From Rhodalgimonas zhirmunskyi (GTDB taxonomy: Bacteria; Pseudomonadota; Alphaproteobacteria; Rhodobacterales; Rhodobacteraceae), in NCBI GenBank assembly GCA_030848925.1, contig JANFFA010000001.1, positions 434,001 through 498,000 on the forward strand: a stretch of DNA of 64,000 nt. Reading direction: 5' to 3'. Numbering within the stretch: the first letter of the stretch is position 1; each line of letters begins with the position of its first letter. Shown piece after piece: positions 43,379 to 50,859 of the stretch. Under the pieces are notes generated by a model. It did not search any database. It had not been told where the DNA came from and saw only the letters and a list, made by a program, of their open reading frames with translations. Both the position numbers and the translations under genes were made by a program.

Positions 43379-44236
43379 ATGGATGAGCCTGCCGCCGTGA
43401 CCGATACTTCTGAAACCAAGATCCCCAAGGTGCCCACCCTGCCCGACGCCCAGACCGTGATTTCGGTCAAGCATTGGACGGACCGTCTGTTTTCCTTCCG
43501 CTGCACGCGGCCTGCGTCGTTGCGGTTTCGCTCGGGCGAGTTCGTGATGATCGGCCTGATGGGCGATCCCGACCCGAAGACCGGCAAGCAGAAGCCGCTT
43601 CTGCGGGCCTATTCCATCGCCTCGCCCAGCTGGGACGAGGAGTTGGAGTTTTATTCGATCAAGGTGCAGGATGGGCCGCTGACGTCGAAATTGCAGCATA
43701 TCAAGGCGGGGGATGAGATCATCCTGCGGCCCAAGCCCGTCGGCACGCTGGTGCATGACGCGCTGTTGCCGGGCAAGCGGATCTGGTTCTTTGCCACCGG
43801 AACCGGCTTTGCCCCCTTCGCGAGCCTGCTGCGTGAGCCGCAGACCTATGAGGATTACGACGAGGTCATCATCACCCACACCTGCCGCACCTGTGGCGAG
43901 TTGGAATATGGTGCCGAGATCATCGAGAGCCTGAAGACCGACGAATTGCTGAACGAGGTGATCGGCGACGGGTTCTGGAAGAAGATCAAGTATTACCCCA
44001 CCACCACCCGCGAAGAGAGCCCGAAGATGGGCCGGATCACCGATCTGATGCGCTCGGGCGAAGCGTTCGAGGATCTGGGCGTGGCGCCGATCTGTCCGGA
44101 CAATGACCGGGCGATGATCTGTGGCAACCTTGCCTTCAACCTTGAACTCAAGGACATGCTTGAGGAATTCGGCCTGAAGGAAGGCGCGAATTCCGATCCC
44201 CAGACCTATGTGGTGGAAAAGGCGTTCCTCGACTGA
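43379..44236 (+). CDS. fpr: Ferredoxin--NADP reductase
   Basis: FAD flavoenzyme of 285 residues that exchanges electrons between NADPH and ferredoxin or flavodoxin; bacterial subclass I. The FAD site is LLRAYSIASPSWDEELEFYSIKV (RxYS), the pyrophosphate/NADP site is FFATGTGFAPFASLLREP, and CRTCGELEYG and MICGNLAFNLELKDMLEEFGL follow. The C terminus ends VEKAFLD, the usual short Rhodobacter-type extension. Start is the ATG at 43379; a TTG 15 bp upstream or a GTG at 43397 are alternatives. A strong terminator follows. Confidence 0.94.
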   Translation: MDEPAAVTDTSETKIPKVPTLPDAQTVISVKHWTDRLFSFRCTRPASLRFRSGEFVMIGLMGDPDPKTGKQKPLLRAYSIASPSWDEELEFYSIKVQDGPLTSKLQHIKAGDEIILRPKPVGTLVHDALLPGKRIWFFATGTGFAPFASLLREPQTYEDYDEVIITHTCRTCGELEYGAEIIESLKTDELLNEVIGDGFWKKIKYYPTTTREESPKMGRITDLMRSGEAFEDLGVAPICPDNDRAMICGNLAFNLELKDMLEEFGLKEGANSDPQTYVVEKAFLD

Positions 44237-44275
44237 GGGCTTCTTCGGCTGAGGCCGAGCGTCAAAGACCAAGAG

Positions 44276-44314
44276 ATCGCGCCGCGGGACAGGATCCCGC
44301 GGCGCGATTTTCTT
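44276..44314 (+). terminator. Terminator after fpr
   Basis: Perfect 13-bp arms ATCGCGCCGCGGG and CCCGCGGCGCGAT followed by TTTCTTT on the plus strand. It lies between converging fpr and the TRAP large permease gene and may stop both. Confidence 0.9.
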
Positions 44315-44326
44315 TGTGTGCGCGCC

Positions 44327-45634
44327 CTAAAGCGAGGGCAGCCAGAGCGCCAGTTGTGGGAAGGCCACGAGGAGCACGACGAGCAGGAGCGAGCAGAAGA
44401 TGAAGGGAAAGGCGGATGTGTAAATCTCGCGCATGGTGGTGCCCGGTGGGGCGACGCCTTTCATCACGAACAGCAAGAGGCCGAAGGGCGGTGTCGTGAA
44501 GCTGATTTCAAGCGAGAGCAGCATGATCAGCGCGAACCAGATCGGATCGAAGCCCAGCGTCAGCGCCAGCGGGAAGAAGATCGGCACGGTCAGCAGCATG
44601 ATCGAGATCTGCTCCATGAACATGCCCAGAAGCAGCAGCACCGCGAACATCACCGCAAGCATCGCCAGCGGGGCCAGATCGAAACTGATCGCCCAGTTGA
44701 CCAGCCCGCGTGAGGCGCCCGAAAAGGCCAGAAGCTGGCTGAACGTGGCCGAGCCGAACACGATCAGGTAGGCCATGAGCGTGACACGCAGCGCGCCGAT
44801 CACCGATTTCTTCATCGAGTCCCACGTCAGGCAGCGGAACACGAGGGCCAGCAGCAGCACGCCGAGCGCGCCAAAGGCCGCCGCCTCGGACGGGGTGACG
44901 AAGCCTTGGATCATCAGCACGATGATCACCACCATCACGCCGACCATCGGGACCACCTCGCGCAGCAAGAGGCCCAGCTTTTGCGCAAAACTCATCGGTT
45001 CGACCGCGTAGGCCGGGGCGGCGGTCGGGTCGATCTTGGTCTGGATCCAGATCGTGGCGATGTAGAACCCGGCAAGGATCAGCCCCGGCACCACCCCCGC
45101 GATCAGAAGCGCCGCAACGTCGATCTGGGCCAGCGTCGCAAGCAGCACGGCCAGCGCCGAGGGCGGGATGATGATGGCCAGCCCGCCGGTGCCGAGGATC
45201 GGGCCGATGCTCATGTGGGATTTGTAGCCACGCTTACTCATCTCGGGGACCATGAGCGAGCCGAGCAGCGCGGTGGAGCCCATCGAAGACCCCGACAGCG
45301 TGGAAAAGGCGGTGCCGCCCAGAACGGTGACATAGCTGAGCCGACCGGGAAGCCGCCCCAGAAGCTTGTCGATGGCGTTGAACATGCGCCCGCCAAGGCC
45401 GGTGTGAAAGAAGATCTCGCCCATAAGAAGGAATAATGGGATCGGCATCAGCGCATATTTCGTCAGCGCGCCAAGCCCGTTATTGAGCAGTTGCATCACG
45501 CCGCGTTCGCCGCCCATGAAGACCCACGCCCCGGCGATATTGGCGGCGAGGAAGGCCAGCGCGATGGGCATGCCCACCGCCATGAGAACAACGATCGTGC
45601 CTAGAAGAAGGGCGAGCGCCTCGTACCATTCCAT
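44327..45634 (-). CDS. TRAP transporter, large permease (catabolic cluster)
   Basis: Membrane subunit of a second TRAP transporter, 435 residues, about 12 helices, start MEWYEALALLLGTIVVLMAVG. Family segments: LSGSSMGSTALLGSLMVPEM, GTGGLAIIIPPSALAVLLATLAQ, FVTPSEAAAFGALGVLLLALVF and FTTPPFGLLLFVMKGVAPPG. Its start overlaps the stop of the small permease by 1 bp (TAATG). Last gene of the leftward gntR-leuC-leuD-TRAP unit, so it probably imports the substrate of this cluster. It is only distantly like the dctM at 36102. Confidence 0.93.
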   Translation of the reverse strand: MEWYEALALLLGTIVVLMAVGMPIALAFLAANIAGAWVFMGGERGVMQLLNNGLGALTKYALMPIPLFLLMGEIFFHTGLGGRMFNAIDKLLGRLPGRLSYVTVLGGTAFSTLSGSSMGSTALLGSLMVPEMSKRGYKSHMSIGPILGTGGLAIIIPPSALAVLLATLAQIDVAALLIAGVVPGLILAGFYIATIWIQTKIDPTAAPAYAVEPMSFAQKLGLLLREVVPMVGVMVVIIVLMIQGFVTPSEAAAFGALGVLLLALVFRCLTWDSMKKSVIGALRVTLMAYLIVFGSATFSQLLAFSGASRGLVNWAISFDLAPLAMLAVMFAVLLLLGMFMEQISIMLLTVPIFFPLALTLGFDPIWFALIMLLSLEISFTTPPFGLLLFVMKGVAPPGTTMREIYTSAFPFIFCSLLLVVLLVAFPQLALWLPSL

Positions 45635-46134
45635 TATTCGTGTATCCCTGCTTCGCCGCTGTGCATCAGATCATCGCCGAACACGAAGCGGGAAAATTCA
45701 ACGGCCATCAGGCCGAACGAGAGCGGAAAGGCGATGGTCAGAAGCCAGCGCGGGAAGTAATAGGCCCGCGTGTCATAGTCGCCGCGCTCGAGATTGGTCA
45801 TGACCAGTTCGATCCCCTTCCACGTGAGGATCACACAGACCAGCACACAGGCCGCCGCGACCGTGCGGCTGAGCGCGCGGCGCGGGCGTTCGGCCAGCTT
45901 CGCGGTGATCAACTCGATATGGACATGGCCCTTTTCACGCACCAGCCACGGCGCGCCGAGCATGGTCATGTAAAGCAGCCCGTATTCGGCCGAGGTGAAC
46001 AGCCATGCAAAGGGTTGCATTCCCAAGTTGCGCATCAGCACGGAGGTGATGACCGAGATCATCAGCCAGATCAGCATCAGCCCGGCAATCGTGGCCATGC
46101 CATAGAGAAGAGTATTGTAACTGCGGGTGAGCAT
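45634..46134 (-). CDS. TRAP transporter, small permease (catabolic cluster)
   Basis: Small membrane subunit, 166 residues from the ATG at 46134 (MLTRSYNTLLYGMATIAGL). Four helices; TSAEYGLLYMTMLGAPWLVREKGHVHIELI is the DctQ-type signature. Translationally coupled to the large permease gene. Confidence 0.9.
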   Translation of the reverse strand: MLTRSYNTLLYGMATIAGLMLIWLMISVITSVLMRNLGMQPFAWLFTSAEYGLLYMTMLGAPWLVREKGHVHIELITAKLAERPRRALSRTVAAACVLVCVILTWKGIELVMTNLERGDYDTRAYYFPRWLLTIAFPLSFGLMAVEFSRFVFGDDLMHSGEAGIHE

Positions 46135-46176
46135 CGCGGGCCTCGGGCCATGGGATTTGGGGGACATCGTTGAGGT

Positions 46177-46204
46177 GGGCCCGCCCCGGCGTGGGGGCGG
46201 GCCC
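46177..46204 (-). promoter_or_regulatory. Intercistronic hairpin between the TRAP binding protein and small permease
   Basis: Perfect 11-bp arms GGGCCCGCCCC and GGGGCGGGCCC with a 6-bp loop, no T-run. Same place as the hairpin in dctPQM; probably lets the binding-protein mRNA accumulate. Confidence 0.6.
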
Positions 46205-46212
46205 GGAAGGGC

Positions 46213-47226
46213 TTACTTTGCCTTGTCGAAATCGTAGAAATGTTCGATCAGGGTGTCGTAGTTGTCGGTGCCGCCGGGCTGGCCTGCCATGACCTCTTTC
46301 ATCCGCTCCCACGTCTTTTCACGGGCGGCGGCAAGGTATTTGGCCTTGGCTTCACCTTCGAGCGAGACGACTTTCATGCCCGAGGCTTCGAGCGCGGCGA
46401 AATCTTCGTCGCGCTTGGTGCGCAGGGCCGCGACGCTGTCTTTCTCGTGCTGGATCGCCACGTCCTGAAGGATTTTCTTGGCGTCATCCGAGAGCGAGTT
46501 CCACTTCTCGAGGTTCACGATCACGCCGAGATCGGTCGAGAAGAAGCACGGCTCGATCCGGTAGTTGAGGAATTCGTTCCACTTGAGGTCGATCAGGCCG
46601 ATCTGGGTCCAGCCGGTGGCATCGACCACGCCGCGTTGCAGGGCGGAATAGACTTCGCCGGTGGGCAGGTCGATCACCTGTGCGCCAAGGTAGTTGGTGA
46701 AGAACGCGTTATAGACGTTGTTACCGCGCAGCTTCAGGCCCTCGACTTCGAGGTTGCCCTCGGCGTCGAATTTCGGCTCTTCGCGGGTCCAGAGGTTGTA
46801 GCACACGCCACTGTCGAACCAGCCGAGATACTTGAGGCCCATCTTTTCCTGATGGATCTGGTCGATCAGTGCGATGCCGCCGTTTTCACGGGTTTCGATG
46901 GCGGTGAGGTTTGAAGCCACCATCGCGTCTTTTTCAGGCAGCGCGCCTCCGTAGAAAGAGCCGGGGGTATAGACCATGTCAACAACGCCATCGCGCACGG
47001 CGTCGGGCTGTTGGAACATGCCGATTGCTTCGGGTCCGCCGCGCACGTCGATCTGGATCACGCCTTTGCCGGCCTCGTTCACCTTGTCGACGAAGCTGAG
47101 GAAGCTTTTGGTGTAGATCAGGGTTTCCGAGAAGGCGTGCACTGCCGAAATCGTTTCTTCGGCCTTGAGGGGGGCGGCGACGAGGGTCGCACCGGCAAGC
47201 AGGCTTGCCATAAGTTTCATTTTCAT
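46213..47226 (-). CDS. TRAP transporter, substrate-binding protein (catabolic cluster)
   Basis: Periplasmic DctP-family protein, 337 residues from the ATG at 47226, signal peptide MKMKLMASLLAGATLVAAPLKA. ISAVHAFSETLIYTKSFLSFVDKVNEAGKGVIQIDVRGGPEAIG opens the mature domain. LKLRGNNVYNAFFTNYLGAQVIDLPTGEVYSALQRGVVDATGWTQIGLIDLKWNEFL replaces the usual dicarboxylate arginine region, with an Arg still present in LKLRGN. Composition differs from the dctP at 38225, implying another carboxylate ligand. It lies 86 bp downstream of the leuD-like gene. Confidence 0.92.
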   Translation of the reverse strand: MKMKLMASLLAGATLVAAPLKAEETISAVHAFSETLIYTKSFLSFVDKVNEAGKGVIQIDVRGGPEAIGMFQQPDAVRDGVVDMVYTPGSFYGGALPEKDAMVASNLTAIETRENGGIALIDQIHQEKMGLKYLGWFDSGVCYNLWTREEPKFDAEGNLEVEGLKLRGNNVYNAFFTNYLGAQVIDLPTGEVYSALQRGVVDATGWTQIGLIDLKWNEFLNYRIEPCFFSTDLGVIVNLEKWNSLSDDAKKILQDVAIQHEKDSVAALRTKRDEDFAALEASGMKVVSLEGEAKAKYLAAAREKTWERMKEVMAGQPGGTDNYDTLIEHFYDFDKAK

Positions 47227-47312
47227 TGTTGTGGTCCTCCACTGTTTCTGGGGTCTTTTGCCCCGGTTTTGTTGGCCATTGTGGCCGTGAGCGCCCCGGG
47301 ATGGGGCGCGGA

Positions 47313-47921
47313 TCAATGCGCCGCGGGCCAGGCCCATGGCGCGGTTCGTAATCTGGTGTCCCGGAAGGCGGTGATGGCATCGCCGTGGGCGCGGGTGAGG
47401 TCGATGTCGTCCCAGCCGTTGATCAGCTTGGTCGCCCAGCTGTCATCGAGGGTGAACGGCACAGTGAGATCGCCAAGGCGCAGGGTGCGGGTGTCGATAT
47501 CGATGCGGATCGGGCGCGGGCCGGTGGTGAGCGCCTGTTCGAGTTTGGCGCAGGCCTCGGGCTCCACCCGGGCGGGCAGAAGGCCGTTGTTGACCGCGTT
47601 GGAAGCAAAGATATCACCGAAGCTGGGCGCGATGACGGCGCGGATGCCGGCATCGACCAGCGCATAAACCGCCGCTTCACGCGATGAGCCGCTGCCGAAA
47701 TTGCGCCGGGTGACGAGGATGCTGACCTCGGGGTGCTGGTTGAGCGGGAAATCGGCGCGCAAGCCACCGGTGTCATCGCGGCGCATGTCGTGCAGCAGGT
47801 AGTCGCCGTAGCCTTGCGCGCGCGGCACCGACATGAACCGCGCGGGGATCAGTTGATCGGTATCGACATTGGCCAAGGGCAGGCAGAGCGCAGGGCCTTC
47901 GTGTGTGTTCCAGCCCGCCAT
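47313..47921 (-). CDS. Isopropylmalate-dehydratase-type small subunit
   Basis: LeuD-like swivelling domain, 202 residues from the ATG at 47921 (MAGWNTHEGPALCLPLANVDTDQLIPARFM). The substrate loop region RRNFGSGSSREAAVYALVDAGIRAVIAPSFGDIFASNAVNNGLLPARV is family-typical. With the LeuC-like partner it would move water and a hydroxyl group on a malate-type substrate. The genetic setting (TRAP, GntR, hydantoinase, KRCGH lyase) points to catabolism of a substituted maleate or malate rather than leucine synthesis. The start overlaps the leuC-like stop (TAATG). Confidence 0.88.
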   Translation of the reverse strand: MAGWNTHEGPALCLPLANVDTDQLIPARFMSVPRAQGYGDYLLHDMRRDDTGGLRADFPLNQHPEVSILVTRRNFGSGSSREAAVYALVDAGIRAVIAPSFGDIFASNAVNNGLLPARVEPEACAKLEQALTTGPRPIRIDIDTRTLRLGDLTVPFTLDDSWATKLINGWDDIDLTRAHGDAITAFRDTRLRTAPWAWPAAH

Positions 47922-49327
47922 TACGCCGCCCTCCCGTTCATCAAGGGGCGCACGTCGGTGAGCGCGCCGGTGACGGCTGCTGCGGCGACCATCGCCGGGC
48001 TCATCAAATGGGTGCGCGCGCCCCGGCCCTGACGGCCGCGGAAATTGCGGTTGGTCGAAGAGGCGCAGCGCATCCCCTCGCCCACCAGATCGCCGTTCAT
48101 GCCGACGCACATGGAACAGCCCGAGGCGGCCCATTCGAGGCCCGCTTGGGTGAAGATCTGATCAAGCCCTTCGGCCTCGGCCTGGGCCTTGACCTGTGCC
48201 GAGCCGGGCGAGATCAGCCCCGGCACGCGGGCCTTGCGCCCCTTGAGCACGGCGGCGGCGGCGCGCAAATCCTCGATCCGGCCATTGGTGCAGGAGCCGA
48301 TGAAGACCTGATCGATCGGCGTGCCTTCCAGCGCCTGCCCCGCTGTAAGCCCCATGTAGTCGAGCGCGGCGCGCGCGGCGTCGGCCTTGGCCGGGGTCAC
48401 GGTGTCGGGGTCGGGAATGCGGGCGGTGATCGGCAGGGCCTGTTCAGGGCTGGTGCCCCATGTCACGGTGGGCGCGATGTCGCGCGCGTCGAACTTCACC
48501 TCGCGCTCGAAGGTGGCGTCCGGGTCGCTGGTGAGGGCGGCCCAGTCGGCGCATGCCTGTTCCCATGCCGCGCCCTTGGGGGCGTTGGGTCGGTTTTCGA
48601 GATACTCGAACGTGGTCTGGTCCGGCGCGATCATGCCAAAGCGCGCGCCGCCTTCGATCGAGAGGTTGCAGAGCGTCATGCGCCCCTCCATCGACAGGCC
48701 GCGAATGGCGCTGCCGGCGTATTCCACGGCGTGACCCTGTGCGCCATCGGTGCCGAGGGCGGCGATCCAGCCAAGCGCGATATCCTTGGCGCTGACCCCC
48801 GGAGCAAGCGTGCCTTCGACGGTGATGCGCATGGCGCGCGGTTTGCGTTGCCAGACGGTTTGCGTGGCCAGCACATGCGCCACTTCGGTCGCGCCGATGC
48901 CAAAGGCCAGCGCACCGAAGGCCCCATGCGTCGAGGTATGGCTGTCGCCGCAATTGACCAGCAGTCCCGGCAGGGTCAGGCCCTGCTCGGGGCCGATGAC
49001 GTGCACGATGCCTTGCTCGGGGTCGGTGAGGTCGTAAATGCGCAAACCTTGCGCCTTGGCATTGGTGCGCAGCGTGTCGATCATCCGGGCGATTTGCGGA
49101 TCGGTGATATGGGCGCGGTCGCGCGTCGGGGCGTAGTGATCGACCACGGCAAAGGTCAGGTCCGGCTCGGCCACCTTGAGGCCGCGCGCGGCGAGCTTGG
49201 CAAAGCCATGGTGGGAGCCTTCGTGAACAAGGTGGCGGTCGACCCAGAGCAGCGAAACGCCGTCTTCGCGGCGCAGGATTTCATGCGCGGCCCAGAGTTT
49301 GTCGAGAAGGGTCCGGGGGGCGGTCAT
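47921..49327 (-). CDS. Isopropylmalate-dehydratase-type large subunit (4Fe-4S)
   Basis: LeuC-like aconitase-superfamily protein, 468 residues from the ATG at 49327 (MTAPRTLLDKLWAAHEILRRE). The Fe-S cysteines are in FIGSCTNGRIEDL and AASGCSMCVGMNGD. VNCGDSHTSTHGAFGALAFGIGATEVAHVLATQTVWQ is the LeuC hallmark. Length matches LeuC exactly, so sequence alone cannot separate isopropylmalate, citramalate or dimethylmaleate activity. Coupled to gntR upstream (ATGA overlap) and to the small subunit downstream. Confidence 0.9.
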   Translation of the reverse strand: MTAPRTLLDKLWAAHEILRREDGVSLLWVDRHLVHEGSHHGFAKLAARGLKVAEPDLTFAVVDHYAPTRDRAHITDPQIARMIDTLRTNAKAQGLRIYDLTDPEQGIVHVIGPEQGLTLPGLLVNCGDSHTSTHGAFGALAFGIGATEVAHVLATQTVWQRKPRAMRITVEGTLAPGVSAKDIALGWIAALGTDGAQGHAVEYAGSAIRGLSMEGRMTLCNLSIEGGARFGMIAPDQTTFEYLENRPNAPKGAAWEQACADWAALTSDPDATFEREVKFDARDIAPTVTWGTSPEQALPITARIPDPDTVTPAKADAARAALDYMGLTAGQALEGTPIDQVFIGSCTNGRIEDLRAAAAVLKGRKARVPGLISPGSAQVKAQAEAEGLDQIFTQAGLEWAASGCSMCVGMNGDLVGEGMRCASSTNRNFRGRQGRGARTHLMSPAMVAAAAVTGALTDVRPLMNGRAA

Positions 49328-50136
49328 TCCCTGCCCTCCCCGCCCTGTCCCGGCTCTCCGATGGCGGGTTCCCAATGGCGCGCGCTGCCTTGGCCGACGC
49401 GGGTGAGCGGCATTTCAAGGCGGAACATGTCGGGCCGGTAAAGGCCGGAGAGGTATTCGACGCCGTTGCCCTGCACATCACGCACCACGCGGCGCAGCGA
49501 CAGGAGGGCGGCGCCGACATCCACGCCAAGTGCCTCGGCCACGTCGGGGCCGGCCAGCGTGGCGCTGACGGATTGGTGCGCTTCCTTGATCTGCACGCCG
49601 CTGCGTTCGAGCAGTTTGAAAAGCGGCGTGGTGGCGAGGTCATTCTCGGAATAGTTCTGGGCGATCTGTGCGGGAACGTATGTTGTCAGGTGCGAGAACG
49701 GCACCTCTTGGGCAAGGCGGACGCGGGTTGCGATCTGGACCTTTTCCTCGGGCGCAAGGCCCATCGCCTCGGCCACGAAATCGGGGGCGCTGCCGTAGGA
49801 GAAGGACAAAAGGCGCGCGGTGGTTTGCTGGCCCATCTCGACCAGTTGCGGCATCAGCGTGTTGAAATCCATCGCGGCGGGCTGTCCGGTGGTGCCGCGG
49901 GCGCGCACGGTGGTGCCGCTGCCGGCGCGGCGTTCGATCAGCCCGCCGCGCGCCAGCGCTTCGAGTGCGCGGCGCACGGTGACGCGCGAGACGCCAAAGG
50001 TTTCGGCCAGCTTCTGTTCGCCCGGAAGGCTTTCCCCATCGCGCAGGTCGCCGCCGCTGATCCGGTCGCGCAGCGACAGGTAGACGCGCCGCGCCTTGGC
50101 CCCTTCGGGCAGGATTTGAACCGCTTCGGCTTGCAC
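49324..50136 (-). CDS. GntR-family regulator, HutC/UTRA type
   Basis: Regulator of 270 residues. Residues about 18-85 are the GntR winged helix (LRDRISGGDLRDGESLPGEQKLAETFGVSRVTVRRALEALARGGLIERRAGSGTTV), followed by a linker and a UTRA effector domain (about 105-255; EKVQIATRVRLAQEVPFSHLTTYVPAQIAQNY). It is the first gene of the leftward unit and divergent from the tautomerase-hydantoinase unit, so it is the obvious local regulator; the intergenic dyads at 50223-50258 are candidate operators. Confidence 0.9.
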   Translation of the reverse strand: MQAEAVQILPEGAKARRVYLSLRDRISGGDLRDGESLPGEQKLAETFGVSRVTVRRALEALARGGLIERRAGSGTTVRARGTTGQPAAMDFNTLMPQLVEMGQQTTARLLSFSYGSAPDFVAEAMGLAPEEKVQIATRVRLAQEVPFSHLTTYVPAQIAQNYSENDLATTPLFKLLERSGVQIKEAHQSVSATLAGPDVAEALGVDVGAALLSLRRVVRDVQGNGVEYLSGLYRPDMFRLEMPLTRVGQGSARHWEPAIGEPGQGGEGRE

Positions 50137-50222
50137 CCCTGATTCTCCTTTCCAGTTGGGTTGAGGGTAGATGTGTGCGCTCTAAAAGCAAGAATTAGTA
50201 TTTCCAAAGGTCAAAATATTTG

Positions 50223-50258
50223 TCTGGAAAGATACCAGATATGTATTACGGTTAATAC
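50223..50258. promoter_or_regulatory. Candidate GntR operators
   Basis: Two overlapping dyads in the 144-bp divergent region: TCTGG-N7-CCAGA (50223-50239) and GTATTA-CGGT-TAATAC (50243-50258). They end 22 bp before the rightward start codon. Confidence 0.5.
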
Positions 50259-50280
50259 AGATTGCTCAGGGGAGACCACC

Positions 50281-50859
50281 ATGCCGATTGTCGAACTGCA
50301 CGTCTTGGAAGGCTATGATCCGCAAGAAAAACAACGCCTTGGCGAGGCGCTGACCAATGCGGTGCGATTCGTCGTCCCGGCGGCGCCCGAGCTTGTGACC
50401 GTGATGATTCACGACATGCCGGCACATGATTACTATCGCGGCGGTGCGCGCCGCGCCCCTGCCCCGGCGCGGCCTGACCCGGCCGGACTCGTGCGGGAGT
50501 TCCTGTCCACCATGGAGGCGCGCGACCTTGAAAAAGCGCGCGCCATGCTGGCCGAAGGGTTCACCATGACCTTCCCCGGCACCGGGCCGATGGAAACGCT
50601 GGAACAGCTGATCGACTGGTCGCGCCCGCGCTACAAGTTCGTCACCAAGACCTATGAGGGGTTCGACGCGATGCAGGGCGCGGGCGACGCGGCGGTCGTC
50701 TATTGCCGGGGCACGCTTCAGGGCGAATACCTTGATGGCAGCGCGTTCGAGGGCATCCGCTTCATCGACCGGTTCGAAGTGAGTGACGGCAAGCTGACCC
50801 GGCAGGACGTGTGGAACGACATGGCCGAGGTCAAGGCCAATGCAGGAGCGCAAGCATGA
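50281..50859 (+). CDS. Tautomerase-SnoaL fusion protein
   Basis: A 192-residue two-domain protein. Residues 1-60 (MPIVELHVLEGYDPQEKQRL, then GEALTNAVRFVVPAAPELVTVMIHDM) are a 4-oxalocrotonate-tautomerase-like domain with the catalytic proline directly after Met. A Pro/Ala linker (RAPAPARPDP) leads to a SnoaL/NTF2-like domain (about 68-188; LVREFLSTMEARDLEKARAMLAEGFTMTFPG and VYCRGTLQGEYLDGSAFEGIRFIDRFEVSDGKL). The first domain suggests enol-keto isomerisation; the second could hold the substrate or be catalytic. Start of the rightward unit; overlaps the next gene by 4 bp. Confidence 0.82.
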   Translation: MPIVELHVLEGYDPQEKQRLGEALTNAVRFVVPAAPELVTVMIHDMPAHDYYRGGARRAPAPARPDPAGLVREFLSTMEARDLEKARAMLAEGFTMTFPGTGPMETLEQLIDWSRPRYKFVTKTYEGFDAMQGAGDAAVVYCRGTLQGEYLDGSAFEGIRFIDRFEVSDGKLTRQDVWNDMAEVKANAGAQA

